In this document: piece after piece, positions 27,939-37,581 of the stretch | Layout: each line of letters begins with the position of its first letter | Position numbering within the stretch: position 1 is the first letter of the stretch | Assembly: GCA_027486835.1 (NCBI GenBank) | Contig: JAIXOJ010000216.1 | Span: 41,173 to 105,172 of the forward strand | Reading direction: 5' to 3' | DNA from: Chitinophagaceae bacterium | Lineage (GTDB): Bacteria; Bacteroidota; Bacteroidia; Chitinophagales; Chitinophagaceae | Length of the DNA: 64,000 nucleotides | The notes under the pieces: model-generated | The model's database searches: none | What the model was told of the DNA's origin: nothing | Seen by the model: the letters and a program-made list of their open reading frames with translations, nothing else | Position numbers and translations under genes: made by a program

Positions 27939-29567
27939 ATGCGCCATTTTGTTTTAATTGCATTATGTTTCTTGTCTACTGTTTGTTATTCCCAACTTCA
28001 AACCATAAGTGACGACTTTGAGGGAAATGGTACTATCTTCAGTTGGTATGGTGGTGATTGCGGAATGGACAATCATTTTGTAAATCCATATCCATCAGGC
28101 ATTAATTATTCGGCTACCGTATTAAAATATGCAGATGTCGGGGCATTTTATGCGCATGTTGGTTTTACTGGAGTGGGTCAATTTAATTTAAAAAAAAGTA
28201 GTGCCTTTTCCTTAAAAATATACGTTCCTTCCAGTGGACTTATAGGCAATCAAACCAATCAAGTTTCCTTGAAACTTCAAAATAGTTTGCTTACAGAACC
28301 TTGGTCAACACAATGCGAAATCATCAAGCCGATTGTGTTAAATCAATGGCAGACGGTTACATTTAATTTCGCTACAGATAGTTATGTCAATTTCAGTGCT
28401 ACCTCTATAAATCCTCTTTTACGATCCGATTTTAATAGAGTGATTGTTCAAATAAATGGAGAAAACAACACAAGTCAAGTAGTAGCATACATTGACGACT
28501 TTCAATATACAGTTACAAATAATGTTGTTTTTGGTAGTTTAGTTTGGTCGGATGAATTTAATGGAAATGGGGCAATAGATTTTTCAAAATGGTTTCAACA
28601 AACTAAATTTCCCATGGGTAGTAGTTGGTTTGGCAATGAGCAGCAACATTATACCAATCGTATGGATAACTCGTATGAGAGCAATGGCACATTAAAGGTA
28701 GTTGCCAAGCGTGAAGCATATACAAACCAAGGAATCACCAAACAATTTACTTCTGCAAGATTGAATTCAAAATTTTCTTTCAAATATGGTCGCGTAGAAG
28801 TACGTGCCAAATTACCTCAGGGAACCGGTACTTGGCCTGCTATCTGGATGTTAGGAAAAAACATCAATGAGCTGGGTGCTTATTGGCAATTAAATGGATA
28901 CGGCACTGTTACATGGCCAGCATGTGGTGAAATAGACATTATGGAACATTGGGGATCTAATCAAAATGTAATTTCAAGTGCAGTACACCATCCGATAAAT
29001 GGAAATTTGTCAATAGATGAATACACAACAAATGCTCAATATAAAAATGGGGTGTCTAATGATTTTCATGTTTATGCGGTGGAATGGAATAGTGAAAGAA
29101 TAACATTTAGCGTAGATGGAATTAATCATCTGAATTACGAACCACTAATTAAAAACCAATATACATGGCCTTTTGATGCGGAACAATACATTTTATTAAA
29201 CGTTGCCATGCTGCCAGATGCAGCAGCAGCTTTTACGCAAGCGACGATGGAAATTGATTATGTTAGGGTTTATCAACAAACAGTTTTAAAAATTAAAAAT
29301 GCACCTGTAAAAAATAACCAAGCAAATAAGGAAAATGATTTGGCAATTTTTCCCAATCCAGTAAAAGACAAGTTAAATTTAATAGTTAAAGAAAATCAAA
29401 TCGGAAATCGAGCCACGATTTACTCTGTGTTGGGACAAGAACTCCATTCTTTTATATTAAATAACAAGCAGACCATTTTTGATGTTTCTACTTATAAAAA
29501 AGGAATTTACCTTGTGAAAATTGATACTCGCTCAGGAAATAAAACCTATAAAATTATCAAGCAGTAG
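27939..29567 (+). CDS. GH16 beta-glucanase with T9SS sorting domain
   Basis: A 542-residue secreted enzyme with a signal peptide (MRHFVLIALCFLSTVCYS). Seen: an N-terminal beta-sandwich of about 170 residues, probably carbohydrate-binding (SDDFEGNGTIFSWYGGDCGM). The GH16 domain covers about 190-440, with the catalytic motif GEIDIMEHW (Glu331 nucleophile, Asp333, Glu336 acid/base). The C-terminus reads LAIFPNPVKDKLNLIV to GNKTYKIIKQ, a T9SS type A signal. Known: GH16 cleaves beta-1,3/1,4-glucans, laminarin, agar or related polymers, and the ExDxxE form fits laminarinase/lichenase types. Surface or secreted polysaccharide degradation is inferred. No SusCD pair is nearby. Confidence 0.95.
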   Translation: MRHFVLIALCFLSTVCYSQLQTISDDFEGNGTIFSWYGGDCGMDNHFVNPYPSGINYSATVLKYADVGAFYAHVGFTGVGQFNLKKSSAFSLKIYVPSSGLIGNQTNQVSLKLQNSLLTEPWSTQCEIIKPIVLNQWQTVTFNFATDSYVNFSATSINPLLRSDFNRVIVQINGENNTSQVVAYIDDFQYTVTNNVVFGSLVWSDEFNGNGAIDFSKWFQQTKFPMGSSWFGNEQQHYTNRMDNSYESNGTLKVVAKREAYTNQGITKQFTSARLNSKFSFKYGRVEVRAKLPQGTGTWPAIWMLGKNINELGAYWQLNGYGTVTWPACGEIDIMEHWGSNQNVISSAVHHPINGNLSIDEYTTNAQYKNGVSNDFHVYAVEWNSERITFSVDGINHLNYEPLIKNQYTWPFDAEQYILLNVAMLPDAAAAFTQATMEIDYVRVYQQTVLKIKNAPVKNNQANKENDLAIFPNPVKDKLNLIVKENQIGNRATIYSVLGQELHSFILNNKQTIFDVSTYKKGIYLVKIDTRSGNKTYKIIKQ

Positions 29568-30227
29568 TGGCGCCACAATTGCATAAATTGTAGTTTAAAA
29601 TCTCAAATTGTAATCAAGCAGAAAACATTTGCAGTGTTGGAATTTGTAGGAAAGGCTCTTATTGGAGTAGTTTAGACAAGCCACCTGTTGATGAGAGTCT
29701 GAAGTTCGTACCTATAGATCAGTACTTCGTTAAGCTACAATTTGAGCAAATTAAGCCCTCGCTTCTCGTACCATATACAAGGTTTCCTGCTTGTGCACGC
29801 ACGTGTGTGTGATAAGAAACAAAAACGTAAGCACTTGTTTCGTAATTGTGTACAGATTGTTTATAAAAGGAAACCGCTATTTTGTACAGAATTTGGGGAT
29901 ACCTTTTATGGAGAAACCCACTGCCGTTCGTTGCTACATTGTGTTCTTCCTTTGCCAAAGGCGTAAAATTATTTTTTCTTGTCTTAGCTAAGCCTTTTTA
30001 GATAGAATAATGGACAGGATTTGGTGTGTGGTTTATTTGTTGTTTGTCGGAGGGCGGGTTTTCAGTTCCGACCTAAAGCGAGTTATAGTCCCCATTATTT
30101 AATTGCATTTAGGATTCATTTGCCGTAGGCTTTATATTTATTTTGCAACAACCGTTTACCAATGGTGGGGATACGAATAGGAAAACCTTTTAGAGTGCTT
30201 AAAGCATCCCTTTGTTTAAGATAAAAC
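29568..30227. other. Intergenic region with eroded repeat copies
   Basis: No gene is convincing here. Degenerate and good copies of the GATTCATTTGCCGTAGGC-type element lie at about 29944-29990 (TTCCTTTGCCAAAGGC version) and 30113-30167. ATGGACAGGATTT recurs at about 30009. Together they look like decayed copies of one element shared with 27100-27399. Confidence 0.6.
30113..30167. repeat. Dispersed repeat copy matching 27344-27399
   Basis: GATTCATTTGCCGTAGGC is followed by TTTATATTTATTTTGCAACA and ACCGTTTACCAATGGTG. It differs from the 27344 copy by one T deletion and one substitution over about 55 bp. It ends 60 bp before the Crp/Fnr gene. Confidence 0.9.
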
Positions 30228-30806
30228 ATGTACCTGATGACCGCATTAGAGCAGTATATTCAAACTTATTTTGGCGTAGAAAAAGATGATTTGGCTTCGA
30301 TAAGTGCCTCTTTTCAGTTGATTACGCTGAAAAAAGGCGACTACTTTGTGAAAACGGGGAGGTATTCGGAGCGTTTGGGGTTTGTGCAAAGCGGTATCCT
30401 GAGAGAATTTGTGTACTTAAATGAGAAAGAAGTAACCAAATGGATTAGTACCCAAGGATACTTTGTGGTGGATTTGGCCAGCTTTATTTTTCAACAAACC
30501 GCTCGATGGAATATTCAGACACTTTCAGATTGCGAATTGTATGTGATTGACCATAAAGACTATCAAAAAATTGGTCAGTCAGTGCCTAGCTGGCCTGTGC
30601 TGGAAAAACTGTTTCTTTCCAAATGTTTTATGGTGCTGGAGGAGCGGATTTTACAGCATCTGTCAATGTCTGCCGAGGAAAGGTATCATTGGCTGCTTCA
30701 TTTTAACCAGGCATTGTTTAACCAAGTTCCGCTGCAATATTTGGCCTCCATGCTGGGCATGACCCCAGAAACGTTGAGCAGGCTAAGAAAAAAAAGAAGT
30801 GTATGA
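30228..30806 (+). CDS. Crp/Fnr-family transcriptional regulator
   Basis: A 192-residue regulator. Seen: a cyclic-nucleotide-binding-like beta-barrel (residues about 15-120; LKKGDYFVKTGRYSERLGFV) and a C-terminal winged helix with recognition region YLASMLGMTPETLSRLRKK. Known: Bacteroidota members of this type often do not bind cAMP, and the effector here is unknown. ATG at 30228 or at 30237 (MTALEQYI) is possible. The stop overlaps the next start (ATGA at 30803), so the two genes are translationally coupled. Confidence 0.9.
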   Translation: MYLMTALEQYIQTYFGVEKDDLASISASFQLITLKKGDYFVKTGRYSERLGFVQSGILREFVYLNEKEVTKWISTQGYFVVDLASFIFQQTARWNIQTLSDCELYVIDHKDYQKIGQSVPSWPVLEKLFLSKCFMVLEERILQHLSMSAEERYHWLLHFNQALFNQVPLQYLASMLGMTPETLSRLRKKRSV

Positions 30807-31189
30807 AAAAGCTATTATCGCTAGAAGAAGTTGCCCAATTGGCAGCAGTGATTTACTTGTTGGTAAACCTGCCTGCGCATTTTTCCATTGGATGGTGCGT
30901 GGTTATTTTCTTTTTGCCCGATGTGTATGCAATGGGTTATTTGGTTAATAATACCCTAGGCACTTTTATGTATAACCTAGCCCATCATAAGTTGGTGGCC
31001 ATTGGGTTAATAGCCATTGGGTATTTTAAGGGTAATACGGCTGCGCTGCAATTGGGCTACTTGTTTTATGCGCACAGTTGTTTTGACAGAGCTATAGGGT
31101 ATGGTCTTAAATATTTGGGTAATCCTAACAAAACACATCTAGGATTCATTGGAAAAGAGAAAAGCAAGAATACCCCAGACACTTTTTAG
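30803..31189 (+). CDS. DUF4260 membrane protein
   Basis: A 128-residue, four-helix membrane protein. Seen: VYLLVNLPAHFSIGWCVVIFF-type helices, a conserved YNLAHHKLVAIG, and the family end motif HSCFDRAIGYGLKYLGNPNK then THLGFIG. Known: DUF4260, function unknown, often next to regulators of this kind. It overlaps the Crp/Fnr gene by 4 bp and is probably part of the same response. Confidence 0.85.
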   Translation: MKKLLSLEEVAQLAAVIYLLVNLPAHFSIGWCVVIFFLPDVYAMGYLVNNTLGTFMYNLAHHKLVAIGLIAIGYFKGNTAALQLGYLFYAHSCFDRAIGYGLKYLGNPNKTHLGFIGKEKSKNTPDTF

Positions 31190-31301
31190 GAACTTGATTT
31201 CTTGATGTATATCAAGCGCAGGCTTTGTTGTAGCGCAGATTTTTGCATTGTCAAATAAAGACAGATAAGACAATGTTTAGAAAAAAATTTCGCTAACCGC
31301 A

Positions 31302-31784
31302 ATGGGCTTGGTAGTGGCTACTAGCCTGTTTGCACAAAACAAATCAATGATGAAAAGTATCAACACCCAAGCACCCGTACAATGCAGTAAATCCATTACC
31401 ATCCAAGCTGGTGGTGAAAAAGTGTGGTCGGTATTAACCAATATCAATCAATGGCAACAGTGGCAGACCGGAATTAGCAAGGCAACTTTGAGCGGCGCGG
31501 TTGCCCCGCAATCCACTTTTGTATGGAAAACAGGTGGCGCAACCGTGCATTCTACCTTACACACTGTTGTGCCGAATGAAGCATTTGGGTGGACGGGCAA
31601 AACCTTTGGTATGTATGCCATACACAATTGGACAATAGCAGAGTCAAACGGGGTAACAACGGTTGCTGTAACAGAAAGTATGGAGGGATTATTGGCGCAG
31701 CTATTGAAAAAATCGTTCAACAAAAGTTTAGAAAAAGGAATGCAACACTGGCTGGAAATGTTGAAACAGGAATGCGAGAAATAG
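31302..31784 (+). CDS. SRPBCC-family protein with 5' homopolymer frameshift
   Basis: 160 residues of a START/SRPBCC ligand-binding fold (CSKSITIQAGGEKVWSVLTN; WQTGISKATLSG; FGWTGKTFGMYAIHNW; a C-terminal helix KKSFNKSLEKGMQHWLEML). Odd: the open frame begins inside a signal peptide. ATG at 31273 reads MFRKKFR-stop, but one more A in the A7 run at 31281-31287 would give MFRKKISLTAMGLVVATSLFAQ fused to this frame, a perfect signal sequence. So this is either a sequencing error, a recent mutation, or a phase-variable or slippage-dependent gene. Without it, translation from 31302 (MGLVVATSLFAQ) still leaves a short hydrophobic leader. Ligand unknown. Confidence 0.8.
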   Translation: MGLVVATSLFAQNKSMMKSINTQAPVQCSKSITIQAGGEKVWSVLTNINQWQQWQTGISKATLSGAVAPQSTFVWKTGGATVHSTLHTVVPNEAFGWTGKTFGMYAIHNWTIAESNGVTTVAVTESMEGLLAQLLKKSFNKSLEKGMQHWLEMLKQECEK

Positions 31785-31829
31785 GGAGGGATAGTCCATC
31801 ATAGGGGCTTTTATGGCTATAGCCGCTTT

Positions 31830-31862
31830 AGTCCTGACAGGTTTTTAAAACCTGTCAGGACT
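31830..31862. repeat. Palindromic element (16-bp stem), family copy 2
   Basis: AGTCCTGACAGGTTTT-T-AAAACCTGTCAGGACT is a perfect stem around one base. It lies between the convergent SRPBCC and metH genes, where it could stop transcription in both directions. Copy 1 is at 9033-9066. Confidence 0.9.
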
Positions 31863-31880
31863 GGAAGAAAACTATCTCCG

Positions 31881-34604
31881 TTACTCCAAATTTTGTCGCA
31901 ACCATTTTTCTGCTTCTTCTAGAGGCATTTGTTTGCGTTTGGCATAGTCGGCCAATTGGTCGGGTTGAATTTTGCCTACGCCATAATATTGGCTTTGCGG
32001 ATGAGCAAAATACCATCCACATACCGATGATGCCGGGTACATGGCCAAGCTTTCAGTAAGGGTGATGCCAATGTTTTCCGTTACCTGTAAGAGGCTAAAC
32101 AATTTATATTTTTCAGTGTGATCGGGACAGGCTGGGTAGCCCGGTGCGGGGCGAATGCCTTGGTATTTCTCGTGAATCAATTCATCGTTGGTCAAATGCT
32201 CGTCAGTGGCATAGCCCCAATATTCTTTGCGGGTTTTTAAATGCAGGTATTCGGCTAGAGCTTCGGCAAACCGGTCTGCCAGAGCCTGCAACATGATTTT
32301 ATTGTAATCGTCTAGGTTGCTTTCAAAGTTTTTTATGTGGGGTTCAATGCCATCAATGGTTACGGCAAATGCACCAATATGGTCAGCAAGTGCAGAAGTG
32401 GCTGGCGCAATAAAATCGGCCAATGAAAGATTGGGTTGCCCCGGGGCTTTTTGTATTTGCTGACGCAAAAACTCCAGATGCACCGCATTGCCATCTTCGG
32501 TGTTAACCATCACCGAATCGTTATGGCTATTCGCAGGCCAAAATCCAATGACGGCACGGGCGGTTAGCCATTTTTCTGCAATGAGTTTGTCCAGCAAAGC
32601 ATTGGCATCGTGGTATAATTTGGTGGCTTCGGAGCCTACAATTTCATCGGTTAAAATAGCGGGGAAGTTGCCGTGCATTTCCCAAGCAATAAAGAAAGGT
32701 TTCCAATCGATAAAAGGGCGCAACACCGCAAGGTCAACATCGGCAAAAACCTGTGTACCCGTGAAAGTAGGCTTCACTGGATGAAACTGCTGCCAGTCAA
32801 TCTTCACCTTGTTTTGCACCGCTTGGCTATAGGGCAAATAATTTTTAACTACTTTTTTATTGTCAAATCCTTCTTTCAGCTTGATGTATTCGCTGTTTAC
32901 TTGTGCTAAAAAAGGGGGTTTCGTTTCCTTGCCCAGCAAATTGCCCGCTACGGTAACGCTACGGCTAGCGTCCAATACATGTACCACTCCGTTAGCATAT
33001 TCTGGGGCAATTTTCACTGCGGTGTGCATACGGCTAGTGGTGGCCCCACCAATCAACAAAGGCTGTGTCATGCCCCTGCGCTTCATTTCTTTGGCCACGT
33101 GTACCATCTCATCTAAAGAAGGCGTAATCAACCCACTAAGGCCAATAATATCCACTTGATGTTTGATGGCCGTGTCTAATATTTTATCGGTAGGGACCAT
33201 TACGCCTAAGTCGATGATATCATATCCATTACAGCCTAGCACTACCCCCACAATGTTTTTACCAATGTCGTGCACATCACCCTTTACGGTGGCCAATAAT
33301 ATTTTGGCAGCACCAGCGCCTTCTTGGTTAATGGTACCTGCGGCCAAATGCGCTAATCTCCTTTCTTCTTTTTCAGCTTCAATGTAAGGTGTAAGCACGG
33401 CCACGCTTTTTTTCATTACTCGGGCACTTTTTACCACTTGGGGTAAAAACATTTTTCCTGCACCAAATAAATCACCCACAAAGTTCATCCCATCCATCAG
33501 CGGCCCCTCAATTACATCCAAAGGTTTGGGATATTTCTGGCGTGCTTCCTCCGTGTCGGCATCAATGTATTCTGTGATACCATTGACCAATGCATGTTTC
33601 AAACGCTCCTCCACGGAATTATTGCGCCAGCGTTCGTCCTTCTCCTGCACTTTACCCTTTGCCTTTACGGTTTCGGCAAAAGCAATGAGTTTTTCAGTGG
33701 CCTCGTTATTATCGTTGTTGCGGTTTAAGATAACATCTTCACAGAGGTTGCGCAGGTTAGGTTCTATTTCATCGTACACCACCAGTTGCCCCGCATTCAC
33801 AATGCCCATATCCATACCCGCTTTAATTGCGTGGTATAAAAACACGGCGTGCATCGTTTCGCGTACATGTTCATTGCCCCTGAAAGAGAAAGAAAGATTA
33901 CTCACCCCACCGCTGATTTTCACCAGCGGATGTTTTTGTTTTACCAGTCTAGTTGCTTCAATAAAATCAACCCCGTAGTTATTATGCTCTTCTAAGCCCG
34001 TGGCAATGGCAAAAATGTTGAGATCGAAAATGATGTCTTGGGGGTCGAAGCCTACTTGTTGGGTAAGAATATTATAAGCACGGTCGGCTATTTCCACTTT
34101 GCGTTGCAATGTATCTGCTTGGCCCAATTCATCAAAAGCCATTACAACCACGGCTGCGCCAAATGCTTTACAGATAAATGCTTGTTCAATAAATTTTGCC
34201 TCCCCTTCTTTCATGGAGATAGAATTGACAATGCACCTTCCTTGGATACATTTCAATCCAGCCTCAATAATCTCAAATTTTGAGCTATCCACCATAATGG
34301 GTATTCTAGCAATATCCGGCTCGCTTTGCAAAAGATTGATGTAGGTTGTCATGGCTTTAACCCCATCGAGTAGGGCATCGTCCATGTTCACATCCAGAAT
34401 TTGTGCACCATTTTCTACTTGTTGCCTAGCTACAGATAACGCTTCTTCGTATTGGTTATTGAGAATGAGGCGTGCAAACTTTTTACTACCCGTAACATTG
34501 GTTCTCTCGCCAACATTTACAAAATTGGTTTCGGGGCGTACCACCAAAGGTTCTAAACCAGAAAGGCGCAGGTAGGGCTTAATTACAGTATCGTTATTAC
34601 TCAT
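31881..34604 (-). CDS. metH: Methionine synthase, pterin/B12/AdoMet-domain subunit
   Basis: A 907-residue protein holding all of MetH except the homocysteine domain. Seen: a pterin-binding barrel from about residue 15 ([20 protein letters not shown]), then a B12 cap and a cobalamin domain with [11 protein letters not shown] (His-on Co ligand). At the end is a reactivation domain with [15 protein letters not shown] (AdoMet-binding RxxxGY). ATG at 34604 ([10 protein letters not shown]) is chosen. The frame runs upstream to 34730, but that extension overlaps the partner gene and lacks similarity. It lies 32 bp after the homocysteine-domain gene. Confidence 0.95.
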   Translation of the reverse strand: MSNNDTVIKPYLRLSGLEPLVVRPETNFVNVGERTNVTGSKKFARLILNNQYEEALSVARQQVENGAQILDVNMDDALLDGVKAMTTYINLLQSEPDIARIPIMVDSSKFEIIEAGLKCIQGRCIVNSISMKEGEAKFIEQAFICKAFGAAVVVMAFDELGQADTLQRKVEIADRAYNILTQQVGFDPQDIIFDLNIFAIATGLEEHNNYGVDFIEATRLVKQKHPLVKISGGVSNLSFSFRGNEHVRETMHAVFLYHAIKAGMDMGIVNAGQLVVYDEIEPNLRNLCEDVILNRNNDNNEATEKLIAFAETVKAKGKVQEKDERWRNNSVEERLKHALVNGITEYIDADTEEARQKYPKPLDVIEGPLMDGMNFVGDLFGAGKMFLPQVVKSARVMKKSVAVLTPYIEAEKEERRLAHLAAGTINQEGAGAAKILLATVKGDVHDIGKNIVGVVLGCNGYDIIDLGVMVPTDKILDTAIKHQVDIIGLSGLITPSLDEMVHVAKEMKRRGMTQPLLIGGATTSRMHTAVKIAPEYANGVVHVLDASRSVTVAGNLLGKETKPPFLAQVNSEYIKLKEGFDNKKVVKNYLPYSQAVQNKVKIDWQQFHPVKPTFTGTQVFADVDLAVLRPFIDWKPFFIAWEMHGNFPAILTDEIVGSEATKLYHDANALLDKLIAEKWLTARAVIGFWPANSHNDSVMVNTEDGNAVHLEFLRQQIQKAPGQPNLSLADFIAPATSALADHIGAFAVTIDGIEPHIKNFESNLDDYNKIMLQALADRFAEALAEYLHLKTRKEYWGYATDEHLTNDELIHEKYQGIRPAPGYPACPDHTEKYKLFSLLQVTENIGITLTESLAMYPASSVCGWYFAHPQSQYYGVGKIQPDQLADYAKRKQMPLEEAEKWLRQNLE

Positions 34605-34636
34605 GAAATATATTCGAGGGGTATGGGGGATAAATT

Positions 34637-35689
34637 TTAAAGACTTGCAGCAAGAATGGGTAATTGGCGAGGGGCAATTTCCCGTACATGGTCTGCAATA
34701 TGCTTGATGTGGTCTGGCGTGGTGCCGCAACAGCCACCCACAATGTTAACCCAACCATTCTTTGCCCATTCTTCAATAAAATGAGCGGTTTGGTGGGGTT
34801 GTTCATCGTATTCGCCCATAGTATTGGGCAATCCAGCATTGGGGTAAGAGGAAGTGTAGCAGGCGGCAATGGCACTTAGTTCTTCTATGTGGCCACGCAT
34901 TTCTTGTGCGCCCAAAGCACAGTTAAGGCCGATGCTAATCGGGTTGGCATGTTTTACGGAAATGTAAAAAGCCTCTAAGGTTTGTCCGCTTAACGTTCTA
35001 CCGCTAGCATCAGTAATGGTGCCGCTAATCATCACAGGCAACGCACCGTTTCTGTAGCCTTCTCCCTGCATGGGATGTTGCCTAAAAAATTGATTAATGG
35101 CATAAATAGCCGCTTTGGCATTAAGGGTATCAAAGATGGTTTCGATTAATAAAATATCCACGCCACCATCTACTAATCCTTTGATTTGCTCTGTATATGC
35201 AGCCGCCACTTCGTCAAATGTTACGGCTCTGTAGCCAGGATTATTTACATCTGGAGATAAACTAAGTGTTTTATTCAGGGGCCCTATAGCACCCGCAACA
35301 AATTTGGGAACATGGCTTTGGTCGGGATGTAGTTCGTAAAAACGTTCAATCGCTTTTCTAGCACACTGGGCAGAAGCTACGTTTAGTTCGTAAGCAATGG
35401 ACTGCATATCATAATCGGCCTGGGCAATAACCGTACTGCTGAATGTATTGGTTTCAATGATGTCTGCCCCTGCTTCTAGGTACTGCAAGTGGATGCCAAT
35501 AATTATTTCGGGCTGTGTAATGCTTAGTAAATCGTTATTCCCTTTTACGTCACAATGCCAATCGCTAAACCGTTGGCCTCGGTAATCGGCCTCGTCTAGT
35601 TTATGGCGTTGAATCATGGTGCCCATAGCACCATCAATTACTAATATCTTCTTTTGTAAAGCTGCTTCAATTTTATGCATAAACACCAT
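34637..35689 (-). CDS. Methionine synthase, homocysteine-binding subunit
   Basis: A 350-residue homocysteine S-methyltransferase barrel, equivalent to residues 1-350 of E. coli MetH. Seen: [12 protein letters not shown] near the start, [21 protein letters not shown] (zinc Cys) and [11 protein letters not shown] (the Cys pair that completes the zinc site) near 320. Known: in many Bacteroidota MetH is encoded by two adjacent genes whose products cooperate. The next gene, 32 bp downstream, supplies the methyl-carrier and reactivation domains. I see no S-box or cobalamin riboswitch in the upstream sequence. Start [10 protein letters not shown]; the second Met is equally likely. Confidence 0.93.
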   Translation of the reverse strand: MVFMHKIEAALQKKILVIDGAMGTMIQRHKLDEADYRGQRFSDWHCDVKGNNDLLSITQPEIIIGIHLQYLEAGADIIETNTFSSTVIAQADYDMQSIAYELNVASAQCARKAIERFYELHPDQSHVPKFVAGAIGPLNKTLSLSPDVNNPGYRAVTFDEVAAAYTEQIKGLVDGGVDILLIETIFDTLNAKAAIYAINQFFRQHPMQGEGYRNGALPVMISGTITDASGRTLSGQTLEAFYISVKHANPISIGLNCALGAQEMRGHIEELSAIAACYTSSYPNAGLPNTMGEYDEQPHQTAHFIEEWAKNGWVNIVGGCCGTTPDHIKHIADHVREIAPRQLPILAASL

Positions 35690-36045
35690 TAGGTTATATG
35701 AAATTGCTCATTAAGTTATGGGCAACATCATTAATGAATGAATTGTGTTTATTGTTTTGCCAAGGGGCATTTACCCAAAAGCAAATAAAAAAATTGAAGT
35801 GGAAAACGAGTAACAAATCCGGCAAAAAAGAGGTGGGTGGAGTTGCCTTTCGTTTATTAGTTCAATATTTTTTTCGCAGGATTGAACAATAAACAAATCC
35901 GCCTGCTACGGGCAAATGTAGCAGGCGGATGGGTATTTACCAAAGATGTGTACTAAGTTGTAGGTATTACGCTTGGCGGTTTGGGCTGTGGCATTTTCAA
36001 AAGCGATGGATTAAACAAGATGTATTTGGCCAATCTTACTTACCC
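35690..36045. other. Intergenic region, no gene seen
   Basis: The + strand frame at 35698-35892 is short, has no family signal and lies opposite the metH promoter region, so I leave it out. A terminator hairpin is at 35897-35930, and a partial TAAGTTGTAGGTATTA repeat at 35954-35970. Confidence 0.5.
35897..35930 (-). terminator. Terminator downstream of the yceI-like gene
   Basis: ATCCGCCTGCTAC and GTAGCAGGCGGAT form a perfect 13-bp stem with an 8-base loop. On the minus strand it runs into TTGTTTATTG. It lies 116 bp past the stop at 36046, so the transcript would have a long tail. Confidence 0.75.
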
Positions 36046-36591
36046 CTATTCGTATTTGGCCGAAACAGTAATTTCCATATCGTTAGCTATTACTGTACCG
36101 ATATCTTTACCCGTTAAGCCAAACTGCTTGAGTTTTATTTTAAAAGAACTCTTGCTAATAACTTTCCCTTTTTCAATAATGATTAAACCAGCAGCTTTTG
36201 TTTTTTGGGTCACTCCGCGGATGGTCAAGTCACCATCTACCATTACGGGATAGGCACCGTCCTTCGCAAAATTTACGGTAGCAATATTGGTAATAACGCC
36301 TTTAAAAGTTGCTTTTGGATACTTGTCGCTGTCCATGTAATCGGGCTTATTAAAATGATCCTGCATCAGTTCATTCTCAAACTTAAACCCTTTGATGAGC
36401 AGCGCAAATGTCATTTGACCAGATTTGTCCACCAGCCTACTTTCCACTTGGTTGTTAACAGCCTCGATGTCTTCAGCAGGTGTTTTAGATAAGAATTTTA
36501 TCTGTGCGGTTTTGGTGGCATATGTTTTTTGGGCATGAACCACATATGTACAAGAAAGCAAAAAAGCTAAAAGGATGGCTATATTCTTCAT
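36046..36591 (-). CDS. YceI-family periplasmic lipid-binding protein
   Basis: A 181-residue lipocalin-like protein with a signal peptide (MKNIAILLAFLLSCTYVVHA). Seen: the YceI pattern TKTAQIKFLSKTPAEDIEAV, FKFENELMQDHFNKPDYMDS, YPKATFKG and GDLTIRGVTQKTKA. Known: YceI barrels bind polyisoprenoid chains. Bacteroidota copies with a preceding OB-fold gene may transport or store isoprenoids, but this is not established. The upstream OB-fold gene ends 21 bp before this start, so a two-gene operon is likely. Confidence 0.92.
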   Translation of the reverse strand: MKNIAILLAFLLSCTYVVHAQKTYATKTAQIKFLSKTPAEDIEAVNNQVESRLVDKSGQMTFALLIKGFKFENELMQDHFNKPDYMDSDKYPKATFKGVITNIATVNFAKDGAYPVMVDGDLTIRGVTQKTKAAGLIIIEKGKVISKSSFKIKLKQFGLTGKDIGTVIANDMEITVSAKYE

Positions 36592-36612
36592 AAATAGAAA
36601 TGATTTAGTTTA

Positions 36613-37047
36613 TTATTTTGTTACGACGATGGCTTCAATAATAATCACATCGCTCATATTGCCGTTTAAAATCCCCTTTACAGTAATGGTTGTTCCAGAT
36701 TTTATTTCAACAGGTTTATTATCCTTCAGCGTACAGTTAATGTTTTTAGGAATATCGCCAGGCGTTCCTTTCAATGTTAACACTGGAAATCCGCTTTCGT
36801 TTTTCTTATTTTCAACTAATTCACCCGTAATCTCAAGCGCTTTATTGGTGTACTTAGTAGTTGCCTTCTGTTCATCCGTTTCAAACTCTGTTGCAATATC
36901 TTTTGCTGTTACCTGAATGGCCACTTCGTCAGCCACATCCCTTTTGCTATGTGTGGGTTTGTAGAAAATAAAATACCACACACCTACGACTCCGATGATT
37001 GCTGCAACAATTGCTCCGATAACAATATTCTTTTTATTCATTTCCAA
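36613..37047 (-). CDS. tRNA_anti-like OB-fold membrane protein
   Basis: A 144-residue protein with one N-terminal membrane helix (IVIGAIVAAIIGVVGVWYFIF) and an outer OB-fold-type domain. Seen: DVADEVAIQVTAKDIATEF, ALEITGELVENKKNESG, INCTLKD and GTTITVKGILNG. Known: this is the tRNA_anti-like family, anchored in the membrane and commonly next to YceI genes in Bacteroidota. It is probably not an RNA-binding protein despite the name. Start at MEMNKKNIV or the Met two codons in. Confidence 0.8.
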   Translation of the reverse strand: MEMNKKNIVIGAIVAAIIGVVGVWYFIFYKPTHSKRDVADEVAIQVTAKDIATEFETDEQKATTKYTNKALEITGELVENKKNESGFPVLTLKGTPGDIPKNINCTLKDNKPVEIKSGTTITVKGILNGNMSDVIIIEAIVVTK

Positions 37048-37221
37048 TTTATTTGAGCGGCTAAATTAGGTTAATGATTGTGTGCAAACTATTTTGTCAT
37101 GCTAATTAGGATTTCTTAAATAACCAAAAGCCTACAATCGATGGAGGATGTAAGCACATGCAGGCATTTATTATATCGAATCCGTGTTGCGATATAAATA
37201 AGTTAAACACTCCCTACACTA

Positions 37222-37581
37222 CTAAGATAGTCCGTATTGTTCTTTGATTTGCTCAATAGCCTCCAACATAATGGTCTTAACTCTTTCCACTAATTCGGGC
37301 ATTTTATCTAAATCAAGCCCATGTTTTCCGGATGCTTCAATTGCTCTTATGTCAGCACTTAAACTTCTAATTTGCAGGGTTTCAATGTTGCTTTTAAGGC
37401 TATGGGCTTCCTTGCCCATGGTTGACCAATCGCCTTTTGCACAAGCTTCGTGCATCAATGCCACCACAGGTGGTACAGATGAAACAAATGTTTCAGCCAA
37501 TTCTTTCATAAATTCTTCGTCGCCACCTGCCATCTCTTCAATTAGCGACAAATCGTACAAGCGTTCGTTAGCGGTACTCAT
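37222..37581 (-). CDS. Histidine phosphotransfer (Hpt) protein
   Basis: A 119-residue single-domain phosphotransfer protein. Seen: His60 in GKEAHSLKSNIETL, the phosphorylation site with Lys63 and Ser64, and an all-helical surround. It starts inside the 3' end of the receiver gene (37578-37581 overlap), so it is translationally coupled. Known: Hpt proteins relay phosphate between receiver domains. A kinase for the pair is not in the window. Confidence 0.93.
   Translation of the reverse strand: MSTANERLYDLSLIEEMAGGDEEFMKELAETFVSSVPPVVALMHEACAKGDWSTMGKEAHSLKSNIETLQIRSLSADIRAIEASGKHGLDLDKMPELVERVKTIMLEAIEQIKEQYGLS

Noticed and set aside
29719..29991. Overlapping short frames on both strands after the GH16 gene
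   Set aside because: They overlap each other and decayed repeat copies, with no protein family features.
35690..35800. SAM or cobalamin riboswitch before the split MetH genes
   Set aside because: I looked for the conserved cores and paired stems and found none convincing by eye; a covariance search would settle it.
35698..35892. Small + strand frame upstream of the metH genes
   Set aside because: Basic, featureless 64-residue product in a promoter region; no family and no terminator of its own.
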